Assembly (NCBI RefSeq): GCF_000425745.1
Contig: NZ_AUEA01000006.1
Span: 1 to 64,000 of the forward strand
Origin: Pseudomonas cremoricolorata DSM 17059 = NBRC 16634
GTDB taxonomy: Bacteria; Pseudomonadota; Gammaproteobacteria; Pseudomonadales; Pseudomonadaceae
Length of the DNA stretch: 64,000 bases
Direction of reading: 5' to 3'
This document shows positions 25,447 to 33,391 of this stretch, piece by piece. Both the position numbers and the translations under genes were made by a program. A model generated the notes under the pieces. The model did no database searches. It was not told the origin of the DNA and saw only the letters and a list, made by a program, of their open reading frames with translations. Positions within the stretch are counted from its first letter, which is position 1, and every line of letters begins with the position of its first letter.

Positions 25447-27372
25447 TTAGCCGACGCGACTCCGCGTGCCACGACCGCGAGCGACCGCTCGACGTGGGAC
25501 CGGCGCCACCGCCTGCTCGGTATTGAAAAGGGTGGGCTGCAGCTGTTGCTGCTCCAGTTGGTCCCATTCGTGATCGCGCAGCAGGTGCGTTTTCAGGCTG
25601 CGCGCGGCGTGAAGGGCGTACACCTCGCAGTCGAGCGCCTCATTGCGCCGGCCGGCCTTTTTCTGCCAGACCATGCGGCTGGGGATGCGCGGATGGGGGG
25701 CCAGGACTTCATTGGTCAACTGCTCGTAGTAGTCCGCGCGGATTTCGCTGTACCAGTGCATGCGCCCAGGCCCGCTACCCTTGAGCCGCATGCGGCCGTC
25801 GATCAGCGTCTTGGCCTTGTGCGTTCCAACGATGAATACGCGCAGGCCGTACTTGGCCGCCTTGGTGTTGTCCTGGCTGGTATCGGTCGACTGCGCCGGC
25901 TTGGTGAAGATCTCCCGGTCGCGGCTGTCAATCGACGCGCCCTTGATCGCCATGATGTTGAAGCGCTGACGGTCGCGCACGTAGGTGTAAACCGCATCAC
26001 TGGTGTTGCCGTCCGAACTGTCGATACTGACGGCCGAAACCGCGATCTGCGCGCCGCCCTCGGTCGGGATGGGCGTAGCGATGATGCGATCCAGCTCGCC
26101 CCACACAGCGTCGTTCGGATCGATGGGATTACCGGGCAGCTCGCCCCAGTACAACCGCCAGGACTCTTCTCCCCTGCCCCAGCCGATGATCACCAGCGCC
26201 AGGCGGTCGCCCTGCACGTCCACACCGACCGTAACCAGCAAAACGCCTTTCGGCGCTGTCAGCTCGGCATAGGGCTCGGCGCGTTTCTCCAGTTCGTCGG
26301 TCTTGGGCGCGTTGCTCTTGTACTCGTAGCTTTCGCCCATCGAGCTGTTGGTGAAGGCGATCATCGGCCCAATGTTGCCCATTGAGGCGGCATGCTCGGC
26401 CTGCAGCTTCTTCTCCATCAGCACTTCAAACCGCGAGCCGTGGAACGTGGCATACAGCTCGTTGAGGATGTAGCCGGCGATCCCGCGAAACTCGGCGGTG
26501 GCCTCCCAGCGCCCGTGCCGCAGGTTGGCGTTTTTCTGGTGGTCGTCCCATATCTCGCCGCAGTGCGGGCAAGCGTAATAGGCCGTCTCCGGTCGGCGCT
26601 TGCGGTAGACCTCATGGGTGTAGTGCGGGTCTTCGTCGCAGTGCAGATGCTCGAAGCTCAACGCGTGCGATTGCCCGCAGCCATGACACGGCACCAGGCC
26701 CACGCGCTTGTCAGACAGCTCAAGCTCTGCGTCGATGGCCGACAGCCCTTTGATGGTCGGCGTGCCGCCGATAATGATCTTCGAGCGCCGGAAGGTCTTC
26801 AGACGCTCCTTCGCCAGCTTGATGCTGTCGCCCTGCCCGCGCAGGTTGAGGTTGCAGTCGTCGGGCTCTTCGATAGCCACGCGCGGTACCGGCGTCGACT
26901 TCACGCTGGCAGGGCTGTTGGAGCCGACCATTTTCAGGAAGCCGCCGGGGAAGCGCTTGAAGTCCTGGCGCTGCTGCAGCTTACGGCTGCGCAGGTCGAC
27001 CTTCTTGCCCAGCCGTCTGGTCGCCTCGATCATCGGCTCCAGCTTTTCCGCCACGTACTGCTTGGCGGCCTCGGCCTTGGGGAACAGGATCAGGATCGGT
27101 GAGGGATCAAGGTCGATCCACTTGCCCAGTGCGTTGCCCAGCACGCCTGACGTCCAGGCCACCTGGGCCGACTTGCGGCCGACGATCTCACCGACGTTCG
27201 GGTCGTCAAGCGCCTCCAGTGGGCCGCCCGGCCAGATCAGATGCGGTGTCTTGTCGAAGCGGTATTTGCCAGGGGTGGCGGATTCTTCCGGGGCCAGCCA
27301 ACGGTACTTGTCGGCCCACTCGATGATGGTCATGCGTGGCGGCGGAGCCCACTTGCGGCATACCCGCCCCAT
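25447..27372 (-). CDS. terminase large subunit (GpA family)
   Basis: The 641-residue protein begins MGRVCRKWAPPPRMTIIEWA and matches the lambda GpA family. The ATPase part holds the region VGRKSAQVAWTSGVLGNALG, and the nuclease part has VTVGVDVQGDRLALV with its catalytic Asp. It translocates and cuts DNA at cos. The ATG at 27372 is chosen because it follows the Nu1 stop with AAGG just upstream; upstream in-frame ATGs overlap Nu1 and lack a site. Confidence 0.92.
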   Translation of the reverse strand: MGRVCRKWAPPPRMTIIEWADKYRWLAPEESATPGKYRFDKTPHLIWPGGPLEALDDPNVGEIVGRKSAQVAWTSGVLGNALGKWIDLDPSPILILFPKAEAAKQYVAEKLEPMIEATRRLGKKVDLRSRKLQQRQDFKRFPGGFLKMVGSNSPASVKSTPVPRVAIEEPDDCNLNLRGQGDSIKLAKERLKTFRRSKIIIGGTPTIKGLSAIDAELELSDKRVGLVPCHGCGQSHALSFEHLHCDEDPHYTHEVYRKRRPETAYYACPHCGEIWDDHQKNANLRHGRWEATAEFRGIAGYILNELYATFHGSRFEVLMEKKLQAEHAASMGNIGPMIAFTNSSMGESYEYKSNAPKTDELEKRAEPYAELTAPKGVLLVTVGVDVQGDRLALVIIGWGRGEESWRLYWGELPGNPIDPNDAVWGELDRIIATPIPTEGGAQIAVSAVSIDSSDGNTSDAVYTYVRDRQRFNIMAIKGASIDSRDREIFTKPAQSTDTSQDNTKAAKYGLRVFIVGTHKAKTLIDGRMRLKGSGPGRMHWYSEIRADYYEQLTNEVLAPHPRIPSRMVWQKKAGRRNEALDCEVYALHAARSLKTHLLRDHEWDQLEQQQLQPTLFNTEQAVAPVPRRAVARGRGTRSRVG

Positions 27373-27376
27373 TGCC

Positions 27377-27898
27377 TTACTCGCCGTCTTCTTCAGAGCC
27401 CTCCGCATCGTCCGGCTCGTCAGAATCCCCAGCGAGATCGTCGTCCTCGTCATACGCGGACAGTCTCCTAAGTATCGATTCGATGGGTTGGCGAATCAGC
27501 TGGTCATCGATCTGCACGCCGTACTGCGCGGACAACGTCTCGGCCAGTTCATCGGGTAGCGTGTTGAGCAGCTCGATCTTGGCGGCGGTGATCACCGCCT
27601 CGAAGCGCTGCACCAGGTCGGCTTCGATCACGACCTCGCCCAGGTCCTTTGCCAGCGCCAGCTCTTCGCGGTCGCCCCGGATTCGGTCCAGGCGATCACG
27701 GGTGGATTCCTTCTTGCCGTTAAGGGCGGCCTGGCGCATCAGCCAGTCGATGACCAGCTGCGTGTCGTACTGGTTTTCGTTGCCCCGCCCTACGCCAAAC
27801 TCGATTACCGGCATGCCGTCCTTTTGCCAGCGGCTCAAGGTGCGTTCATCACGCCCGACGATTTCGCTCAGTTCGAGTTTGGTAACTGTCTTGCCCAT
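27377..27898 (-). CDS. terminase small subunit (Nu1 family)
   Basis: The 173-residue protein begins MGKTVTKLELSEIVGRDERT, a winged-helix DNA-binding domain of the Nu1 type, and ends in a strongly acidic tail. It recognises the packaging site and recruits the large subunit. The adjacent region upstream (27899-28040) is where a cos site would lie. Confidence 0.9.
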   Translation of the reverse strand: MGKTVTKLELSEIVGRDERTLSRWQKDGMPVIEFGVGRGNENQYDTQLVIDWLMRQAALNGKKESTRDRLDRIRGDREELALAKDLGEVVIEADLVQRFEAVITAAKIELLNTLPDELAETLSAQYGVQIDDQLIRQPIESILRRLSAYDEDDDLAGDSDEPDDAEGSEEDGE

Positions 27899-27959
27899 CG
27901 CTAAGTCCTTGAAAAGACGGACATCCCTGTTAAAACTCCTGCTGCAGGGAAACCGCGAG

Positions 27960-28040
27960 TCTGCGCACCCGTGTAGGGGGCGGGGCCGGGGGAGGACCCA
28001 AAAAGCTGGGGCCCCGGCGCCGGCCGGGAAATTTTCGGGG
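27960..28040. other. candidate cos (DNA packaging) region
   Basis: Lambda-type terminases cut at cos, just before the Nu1 gene. The interval between Nu1 and the holin is extremely GC-rich, contains the palindrome CCGGCGCCGG, and is non-coding. I infer a cos site here. The exact nicking positions cannot be read. Confidence 0.35.
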
Positions 28041-28385
28041 TCACTGGGCTGGCCCGCCAGGCGGCGGCAGATCGCAGACGCCCAGCCGCTTGGCGGCCCA
28101 GCGCTCGTACAGGCCGATGGCGACGTCAGCGCCGGCGGTGGCGGTCAGGCAACCGAATGCCGCCGCCGCCCAAATCGAAGCGCCCATCGAATAGAGCAAC
28201 ATGATTGTCGCCATGCCGCACACCACACATGCCCCAGAGCGCAGCACGATTCGTCGCACCAAGCTCCACCCGCGCGCTCCCGCTCGATCCGCCCGCCACA
28301 TCTCGCCTGACACCCCGCCGACCAAAGACAAGATGATCACCATCCAGATCGGCATCTCCACTAACGCTTGTTGCTCGCTGTTCAT
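28041..28385 (-). CDS. phage holin-like membrane protein
   Basis: A 114-residue protein starts MNSEQQALVEMPIWMVIILS at 28385. It has hydrophobic segments at about residues 11-24 and 55-75, and a third weaker one before the C-terminus. Size, charge and position just before the terminase genes fit the Pseudomonas holin types in this place. Holins form the inner-membrane holes that release the endolysin. Confidence 0.65.
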   Translation of the reverse strand: MNSEQQALVEMPIWMVIILSLVGGVSGEMWRADRAGARGWSLVRRIVLRSGACVVCGMATIMLLYSMGASIWAAAAFGCLTATAGADVAIGLYERWAAKRLGVCDLPPPGGPAQ

Positions 28386-28413
28386 GTAAGCCTCATAGGC
28401 AGAGCACGGCACC

Positions 28414-28445
28414 GGAAAAAGAAAACCCCGCCATTTGGCAGGGTT
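28414..28445 (-). terminator. minus-strand terminator before the holin
   Basis: On the minus strand a nine-base stem with one mismatch (28437-28445 with 28424-28432) is followed by TTCTTTTTCC. It lies between the possible late regulator and the holin, where lambda has tR'. Confidence 0.7.
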
Positions 28446-28545
28446 CTCAATGCGCCGACAGGTCGGAGCGTTTGCACAGCGCGGTGCTTGCAGGGGAAGC
28501 GCCTAAGCGCACTTTTGATATCGTGACGCCTTTTTACAGGCCACC

Positions 28546-28573
28546 GGAAAAACCGAAAAGGTACTGTTTTCGG
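28546..28573 (-). terminator. minus-strand terminator after the regulator gene
   Basis: Perfect seven-base arms (CCGAAAA and TTTTCGG, at 28567-28573 and 28553-28559) are followed on the minus strand by TTTTT. It begins 16 bases past the stop of the gene at 28589. Confidence 0.85.
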
Positions 28574-28588
28574 TAGTCCGCTTCAGCG

Positions 28589-29140
28589 CTACTTCGGCGC
28601 ATCCTCGACGCACACTCGGCGCATTCCTACCCGACGAACGGTCTGCCCACGTACGCGACCCGTGCGCGCTGCCAGAATGGCGAACACCTGCAAATGCAGG
28701 GCCTTAACCCAGTTCCGGTAGGTCCGATCAGCGCCTTCGGCCAAGCCAACCTCGCGCATCTGATCCCGTACCGTTAATTCGTGCAGGTACCGCAGCTCAG
28801 CCAGCTTGGCCAGCACCTGACCGCGTGAGTCGCGGCGCTCAAGCTGGCACACCGCCGCCTCCACTTCTGCCGCCGCATGATCCAGGCCCGCACCACTCAC
28901 TAAAATCCGGGCGCCCGAAGTGCCGCCCCTTGGTGCTGCTCCTTTCCACTCCATGATCGTCCCCATCTGGCTGCCAAGACTGGCGCCCAGTCCATGCTGG
29001 CGGCGCTTCTCGCCCCAATGCTTCATCAGTTCGCCTACCAACCGCAGCCGTGAGGCTTGATCAATGAGGTCTGACATTTCTATCTGATGCTCTGCCAGCC
29101 GGAGCAGGCGTCGCACTTCCGATTCGCTGACGCACGTCAC
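28589..29140 (-). CDS. possible late antitermination regulator (Q-like)
   Basis: This 183-residue protein starts at a GTG (29140) with GAGGGGG upstream. It is rich in Arg and Glu, helical, and contains LAELRYLHELTVRDQMRE, with ADRTYRNWVKALH further on. That spacing recalls Q/ArpU-type late regulators, but the match is weak. The position is strong: it is the last early gene, followed by two terminators and then the late operon (holin, terminase, head). The alternative is an unrelated phage protein. Confidence 0.45.
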   Translation of the reverse strand: MTCVSESEVRRLLRLAEHQIEMSDLIDQASRLRLVGELMKHWGEKRRQHGLGASLGSQMGTIMEWKGAAPRGGTSGARILVSGAGLDHAAAEVEAAVCQLERRDSRGQVLAKLAELRYLHELTVRDQMREVGLAEGADRTYRNWVKALHLQVFAILAARTGRVRGQTVRRVGMRRVCVEDAPK

Positions 29141-29180
29141 TGGGAAGCCCCCTCTAACAAAGCCAACACTGAATTGGCAC

Positions 29181-29452
29181 AACCCAACACATACCCAACA
29201 CTGCTCAAACCCAATAAATTCAATGATCTAAAACGGTACTTGTTGAGTGTGTTGGGTGTGTTGGGTTGTTTGAAGCTCGCATAGAAAAAAATTGCCTTCA
29301 CTTTTTCAGCCTTGAAACAGATGCGCATGCGCGTGCGCGTACTCAAACCCAACACACCCGACACACAGCACCTCAACGCCACGACATACGGGGTCCGAAC
29401 GTGTGTTGTGTTGAAAGAACCGACCCAACACATACCCAACACACCCGACACA
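29181..29452. repeat. AC-rich iteron-like repeat array
   Basis: A 20-base unit (acccaacacatacccaacac) is present at 29182-29201 and again at 29423-29442. A 19-base unit (acccaacacacccgacaca) is at 29347-29365 and 29434-29452. The complementary form, gtgttgggtgtgttgggtt, is at 29249-29267. All share CCCAACAC, which occurs about eight times in both orientations. The whole region (29141-29465, 325 bases) has no gene. It lies beside the primase-helicase gene, so it could be a replication origin or an activator-binding region. Confidence 0.75.
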
Positions 29453-29465
29453 ATTCTGGATAGCG

Positions 29466-32258
29466 TCATGCGGCAAGCACCCGTTTAACGTGATCCCAGC
29501 CGTCCACATTCCAGCCAGACCGCTTTGCCCTAGCCCGCCACTCGATCACGTTTGCCCCCAGCTCGGCCGACTTCAACGATGGGGGCAGGGAAGGATCGCC
29601 ATCGGTGGGCATGAAGAACGCAGCAAACCGTCTTGTGTTGGCATCGGTCCAGGGAATGGCGCGCGTCTTCTCCACCTTCGCACCGAGCATCAGCGAGAAT
29701 TTGGTGTGGCTCATGGAGTTTTCCTTATTGTGTGAACACCATTCGAGAAACATGGCGTAGACGTCAGAGGTCAGGCAGCAGCCCCAAAGGCCCTGCCCTA
29801 GCTCGCCGGCGCGCCAAAGGTAGAAGAAGGTCTGCCAGGCTGTGCGGCTCAACTCGACCAGCCGCTGCCGAGCCTCGGTCTTCGGTGGTCGGGTGCGTTG
29901 GTTGAAATCCCCCAGGTCTACCGACAGCAACCAGCCGTAGAGCGCTGCTACGCCACCGTTGGCCAGCTCGCGTGCCACTGCTTTCTGACGCTCGGGCGAG
30001 AGGGTTTCCAGCGGCCACATCACCAGCATCCGGCGGTCGTCTTCGCTGATCGGCCACGGCATGATCTCGTTGCTCAGGAATGCCGAGTTCATATGGTTGG
30101 TCTCTTCCCAGCCGTTGATGAACTTGGATTCCATGCGCACCGTCTTGCCGGTGATCATGTGTTTGATCTTGCCCACTTGGTTGTAACGTTGGTCGCGGCT
30201 GACCACCTCTTCAAACACCGCCCACAGCTTGCCGCTCTGCCAGGCGTTGAAATTGCCTTCCAGCTGAGTCTGACCGACCGTTGCACCGTACCGGCCGTAA
30301 AGCTCGCCAATGATGTCGGCGAACAGCAGGCTTTTGCCGGAGCCCTCCATGGTGGAGTGGAAGAGGATCGCGGTATCCATCTTTGCGCCCATGTGCTGTA
30401 GCGGGTACGCCAGCCACTTGGTTAGCCAGTCCAGAGCCTCCACGTCGTTGTTGCACAGGAACGCGATCAGCCAGCGCAGGTTCTCGCACGCGGCATCGTC
30501 GCGGACAGGCTCAAGCGGAAGACCTTCGAAAGTGTTTATGTACAGCGCTGGATCTTTGGTCATGGTCGGGTCGAACACGATGTGGTCGACATCAACCACA
30601 CGCCGATCCGGGCTGTTCAACCAAAGCTGATAGGCGTCGCCCAGTGCCATCTTGACGCTGCCCTCGGGCAGACGACGTTTCTTCTCGCGATCCCAGGCCT
30701 CTTTCGTCCCGTCGATGTAGATGTAGCGTTCGAGCGGGTCGAGCTTGAGTGCTCCACCCTTCTTGCTTGCCAGACGCTTCGCCTGCTCCAGCTCCTGCAC
30801 CTGCTCAGCGGCGATCAGCTTCTTATTGACCTGTTCCATCCACTCCTTGTGGAGCGGCTTGCCGACCAACGCTTCAAAGCCAGTCCGCTTCATGAGGCGT
30901 GCTTTATCGAGATCCCATACGTGGGTAGTGCCTTCGACGAGCGCGAAGCGGCGCATGGCCGAGTCCAGGTTGAGCCCTGCGCCCCCTGCCCCCCCAGTGG
31001 CCGAGGAGTCGGCCTGGCTGGGTATAACGCTTGGAGTAGGTGGCTGAGGGTCGTGCTGTGCGTCGTCTTCACCCGCAACAGCCCGCTCAGCCTGCTCGGC
31101 CTGCTCGGCCTGCTCAGCCAATGATGGGGCACGGGGAAGCTCCCCCAAGGGCGGTGGGCTGGGTGGGCTGGGTGGGCGGGACTTTGCCTCGATACCGAGG
31201 ATCTGTGCAGCCGCTCGCGTCGCAGCACGACGGTCGCCATCGTGCATCAGCATGCAAAAAACATCGAACGCATCGTTTTTGTGGCCGTTGGCCAGAGGAT
31301 CGGAGGTGTGATGCGAGTAGAGCTTGCCATCAATGATGGTCACACCCGGATCGCCGCTGCTGCTCTGCGGACAAAGCCACTTCCCGTCGATCCGCTGGTA
31401 GCCGTGAGCCTCGATCATCGTGGCGATATCATGGCGACGATTGAACTCAGGAATCACTTCGGGCAGTCGCTCGCCGCTTCGCACGGCTGCAGCTGCCTGC
31501 CTTGGCGCGGGTCGCGATGCGACAGAGGCAGGCTTTGGTTTCCAAGGGCAAGCATCCTCCGCCTGCGACTTGAAGCTGTCCCAGTCCTGCCAGATGCCCA
31601 GCAGCTCGGCGGGCAGCTCCGGCAACCCACCAGCCTGTGGCGGTGTGCGCCATATGTAGGGCTGACCGGTAGCTGGGTGAATGGAAGGCGGCAGCACATC
31701 CTGTACCAAGCCCCCTCTCAGCTCGAAGACAGTGATTTTCTTGAACGGGTCGGCCGCCATGCGAAATGCCGACTCCCGTACCTCGTCTCCCGCATCCTTG
31801 GCGAGCTTCACTTGAGCCATGAGGCCCTTGTAGATGGAGCCGTCAGGGTCGGTCTTGTTGGGCCAGACCAGCGAGTGTCGGCTCAGCTCTACACCGTCAG
31901 GGACTCGGAACATGACTCTGAACCGTGCGGGGTTGCCGACACAGGTCGGATAGGCGGCGGCAATGGCGTCCACGTCGAGCCCAAGCGTCTGGGTCAGCAC
32001 CAGGCGGGTCAGCTCCACGTCATCCACATCAAGCGAGCAGACGCGGCTAGGCCCGAGCACGACGCCCAAGTTGTGTTGCGGGCGGGTCTGCCAGAACGCT
32101 TCGGCTTCGGAGGCATCGGTGTAGTAACCACCAGGATTGTTCCAGCCCTTACCTTTCGGACCCTTCTCGCCTGGCTCGATGGGAACCAGGGCCAGACCGA
32201 AGGTTTCGATGTAACGCCGCGCCCAAGCAGCTGTGGCAGTAGTTGGGCGCTCGCTCAT
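29466..32258 (-). CDS. primase-helicase (PrimPol plus D5/DUF5906 helicase)
   Basis: This 930-residue protein has an N-terminal primase-polymerase domain (VPIEPGEKGPKGKGW, then SLDVDDVEL) and a C-terminal SF3/D5-like helicase with a Walker A at STMEGSGKS (near residue 640). A low-complexity linker near residues 370-410 contains PPSPPSPPP and EQAEQAEQAE repeats. It should unwind and prime phage DNA. The ATG at 32258 overlaps the upstream stop as ATGA, with GGGAG upstream. Confidence 0.85.
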   Translation of the reverse strand: MSERPTTATAAWARRYIETFGLALVPIEPGEKGPKGKGWNNPGGYYTDASEAEAFWQTRPQHNLGVVLGPSRVCSLDVDDVELTRLVLTQTLGLDVDAIAAAYPTCVGNPARFRVMFRVPDGVELSRHSLVWPNKTDPDGSIYKGLMAQVKLAKDAGDEVRESAFRMAADPFKKITVFELRGGLVQDVLPPSIHPATGQPYIWRTPPQAGGLPELPAELLGIWQDWDSFKSQAEDACPWKPKPASVASRPAPRQAAAAVRSGERLPEVIPEFNRRHDIATMIEAHGYQRIDGKWLCPQSSSGDPGVTIIDGKLYSHHTSDPLANGHKNDAFDVFCMLMHDGDRRAATRAAAQILGIEAKSRPPSPPSPPPLGELPRAPSLAEQAEQAEQAERAVAGEDDAQHDPQPPTPSVIPSQADSSATGGAGGAGLNLDSAMRRFALVEGTTHVWDLDKARLMKRTGFEALVGKPLHKEWMEQVNKKLIAAEQVQELEQAKRLASKKGGALKLDPLERYIYIDGTKEAWDREKKRRLPEGSVKMALGDAYQLWLNSPDRRVVDVDHIVFDPTMTKDPALYINTFEGLPLEPVRDDAACENLRWLIAFLCNNDVEALDWLTKWLAYPLQHMGAKMDTAILFHSTMEGSGKSLLFADIIGELYGRYGATVGQTQLEGNFNAWQSGKLWAVFEEVVSRDQRYNQVGKIKHMITGKTVRMESKFINGWEETNHMNSAFLSNEIMPWPISEDDRRMLVMWPLETLSPERQKAVARELANGGVAALYGWLLSVDLGDFNQRTRPPKTEARQRLVELSRTAWQTFFYLWRAGELGQGLWGCCLTSDVYAMFLEWCSHNKENSMSHTKFSLMLGAKVEKTRAIPWTDANTRRFAAFFMPTDGDPSLPPSLKSAELGANVIEWRARAKRSGWNVDGWDHVKRVLAA

Positions 32259-32458
32259 CGGCGCAGCTCCCGCAGTTGCTGGCAATTGACGCAGGTTTCG
32301 CAGCCGGCGACGAACTGCTGACGCGCCAACGGAATGGGCTCGCCGCAGTCGTCGCAGAACTCTGCACTGGGTTTCACCACCGCCCGGCTACGGCGGTCCA
32401 GCGAGACCTGAAGGAAGTATTCGACCTGATCGTTTGCAATGTCGACTGCATCAGCCAT
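32255..32458 (-). CDS. TraR/DksA-type zinc-finger protein
   Basis: The 67-residue protein (MADAVDIANDQVEYFLQVSL) has CDDCGEPIPLARQ and CETCVNC, the C4 zinc finger of the TraR/DksA family. Short members can bind RNA polymerase in the secondary channel. It is translationally coupled to both neighbours (overlaps of 8 and 4 bases). Confidence 0.85.
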   Translation of the reverse strand: MADAVDIANDQVEYFLQVSLDRRSRAVVKPSAEFCDDCGEPIPLARQQFVAGCETCVNCQQLRELRR

Positions 32459-32939
32459 GGACAGCGTCCTCCATCGCCTGACGGGCACCTGCCATGATGG
32501 CGAGTACCTGACGAATAACGTCCATCCCGCGCTGCTCAAGATCCAGCACTTCGCTGAGCTTCCAGACGTTGTCAGCGGCACCGCTGTGCAGACTACCGAC
32601 AAACTGGCTGGATTCTTCGAGTAAGTGGGCAACGGCCTTCAAGGCCTGATTGGTTGCAGGGACTGGCTCGGGTCGATACCAGACAGCACCTGCAGGTCGC
32701 ACAAGGGCGTCAAGCAAACGAGAGTCGCCCGTCCACTGCACGATCTCTTCCAGCTCGTCTGGTGTCGGCCAGCGACGCTCTTCGTTGTGGTGCAGCTTCT
32801 TCTGCAGGGTATCGACCTCAAGCCCCATGTCGAACGCGAGCTTGGTAATGCCGCCATGGTAATCGCGACCTGCGCGATAAATCGCTTGGCGAAGCGTTAG
32901 CACCGGACCTGCGTCCGGCAGTAAATCAATGCGACTCAT
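32451..32939 (-). CDS. CII-like phage regulatory protein (CP76 family)
   Basis: The 162-residue protein (VLTLRQAIYRAGRDYHGGIT) has the N-terminal helix-turn-helix and C-terminal helices of the phage CII/CP76 family. In P2-like and other phages it acts in the lysis-lysogeny choice. It lies between the Cro-like gene and the zinc-finger gene on the early operon. Confidence 0.75.
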   Translation of the reverse strand: MSRIDLLPDAGPVLTLRQAIYRAGRDYHGGITKLAFDMGLEVDTLQKKLHHNEERRWPTPDELEEIVQWTGDSRLLDALVRPAGAVWYRPEPVPATNQALKAVAHLLEESSQFVGSLHSGAADNVWKLSEVLDLEQRGMDVIRQVLAIMAGARQAMEDAVHG

Positions 32940-33068
32940 AACCGTAAAACCTCGATTTACGGTGTAGTCACAGGATCAGGTAAGACCTATCCTACAACCA
33001 CGACCGATGTGCTGTGCTGTGCGTCGTCGTCGCTGGACTGGGGAGGTGAGAGGCCCCGGTCCAGCACC

Positions 33069-33293
33069 CTAATTACTGGCGTTTCTCAAGTAGGCCCAAT
33101 CGATATCAGGCCGCATTACTTCGCAGCGGATTGTCCCGTGCGTTTCCCGATCCAGGCACACCGCCAATCCAGCGCTCGCGCGTCGATTACCGTAGGCCAC
33201 CTGCTTTAACTGGCCGGCAGACGTCCCACAGCAGCGGGCGAAGTCTGCAAGCCCTTCCTTGTCCATCGTTTTCAGGTACTCGCTCAGCGTCAT
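33069..33293 (-). CDS. Cro/YdaS-like DNA-binding protein
   Basis: A 74-residue protein (MTLSEYLKTMDKEGLADFAR) with the YdaS/Cro-type helix-turn-helix (GTSAGQLKQVAYGNRRAS). GGAGG lies seven bases upstream of its ATG. It is divergent from the repressor gene and should be the Cro-type repressor of the lysogeny switch. Confidence 0.8.
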   Translation of the reverse strand: MTLSEYLKTMDKEGLADFARCCGTSAGQLKQVAYGNRRASAGLAVCLDRETHGTIRCEVMRPDIDWAYLRNASN

Positions 33294-33314
33294 AGGACAC
33301 CTCCATGGGCGGCG

Positions 33315-33343
33315 AGATTAGCAATTGCTAATCATCAAGACAA
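33315..33343 (-). promoter_or_regulatory. early promoter with 18-bp palindromic operator
   Basis: On the minus strand TTGTCT and TAATCT are separated by 17 bases and point toward the Cro-like gene. The perfect palindrome GATTAGCAATTGCTAATC (33316-33333) covers the -10 and spacer. A related half-site pair, TTGCT...AGCAA, is at 33365-33381 near the repressor start. These are the expected CI/Cro binding sites. Confidence 0.75.
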
Positions 33344-33391
33344 TAGCATCCTGTAATTTACTGTTTGCTAACGGAAAGCAATTATCGCGGT

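Noticed and set aside
29181..29452. CRISPR array
   Set aside because: The repeats are short, in both orientations and irregularly spaced, and there are no cas genes. It does not fit a CRISPR array.
29137..29469. Minus-strand open frame of 110 codons through the repeat array
   Set aside because: The protein is a translation of the AC-rich repeats (recurring CVGCVG-like peptides), so it is better read as non-coding repeat DNA.
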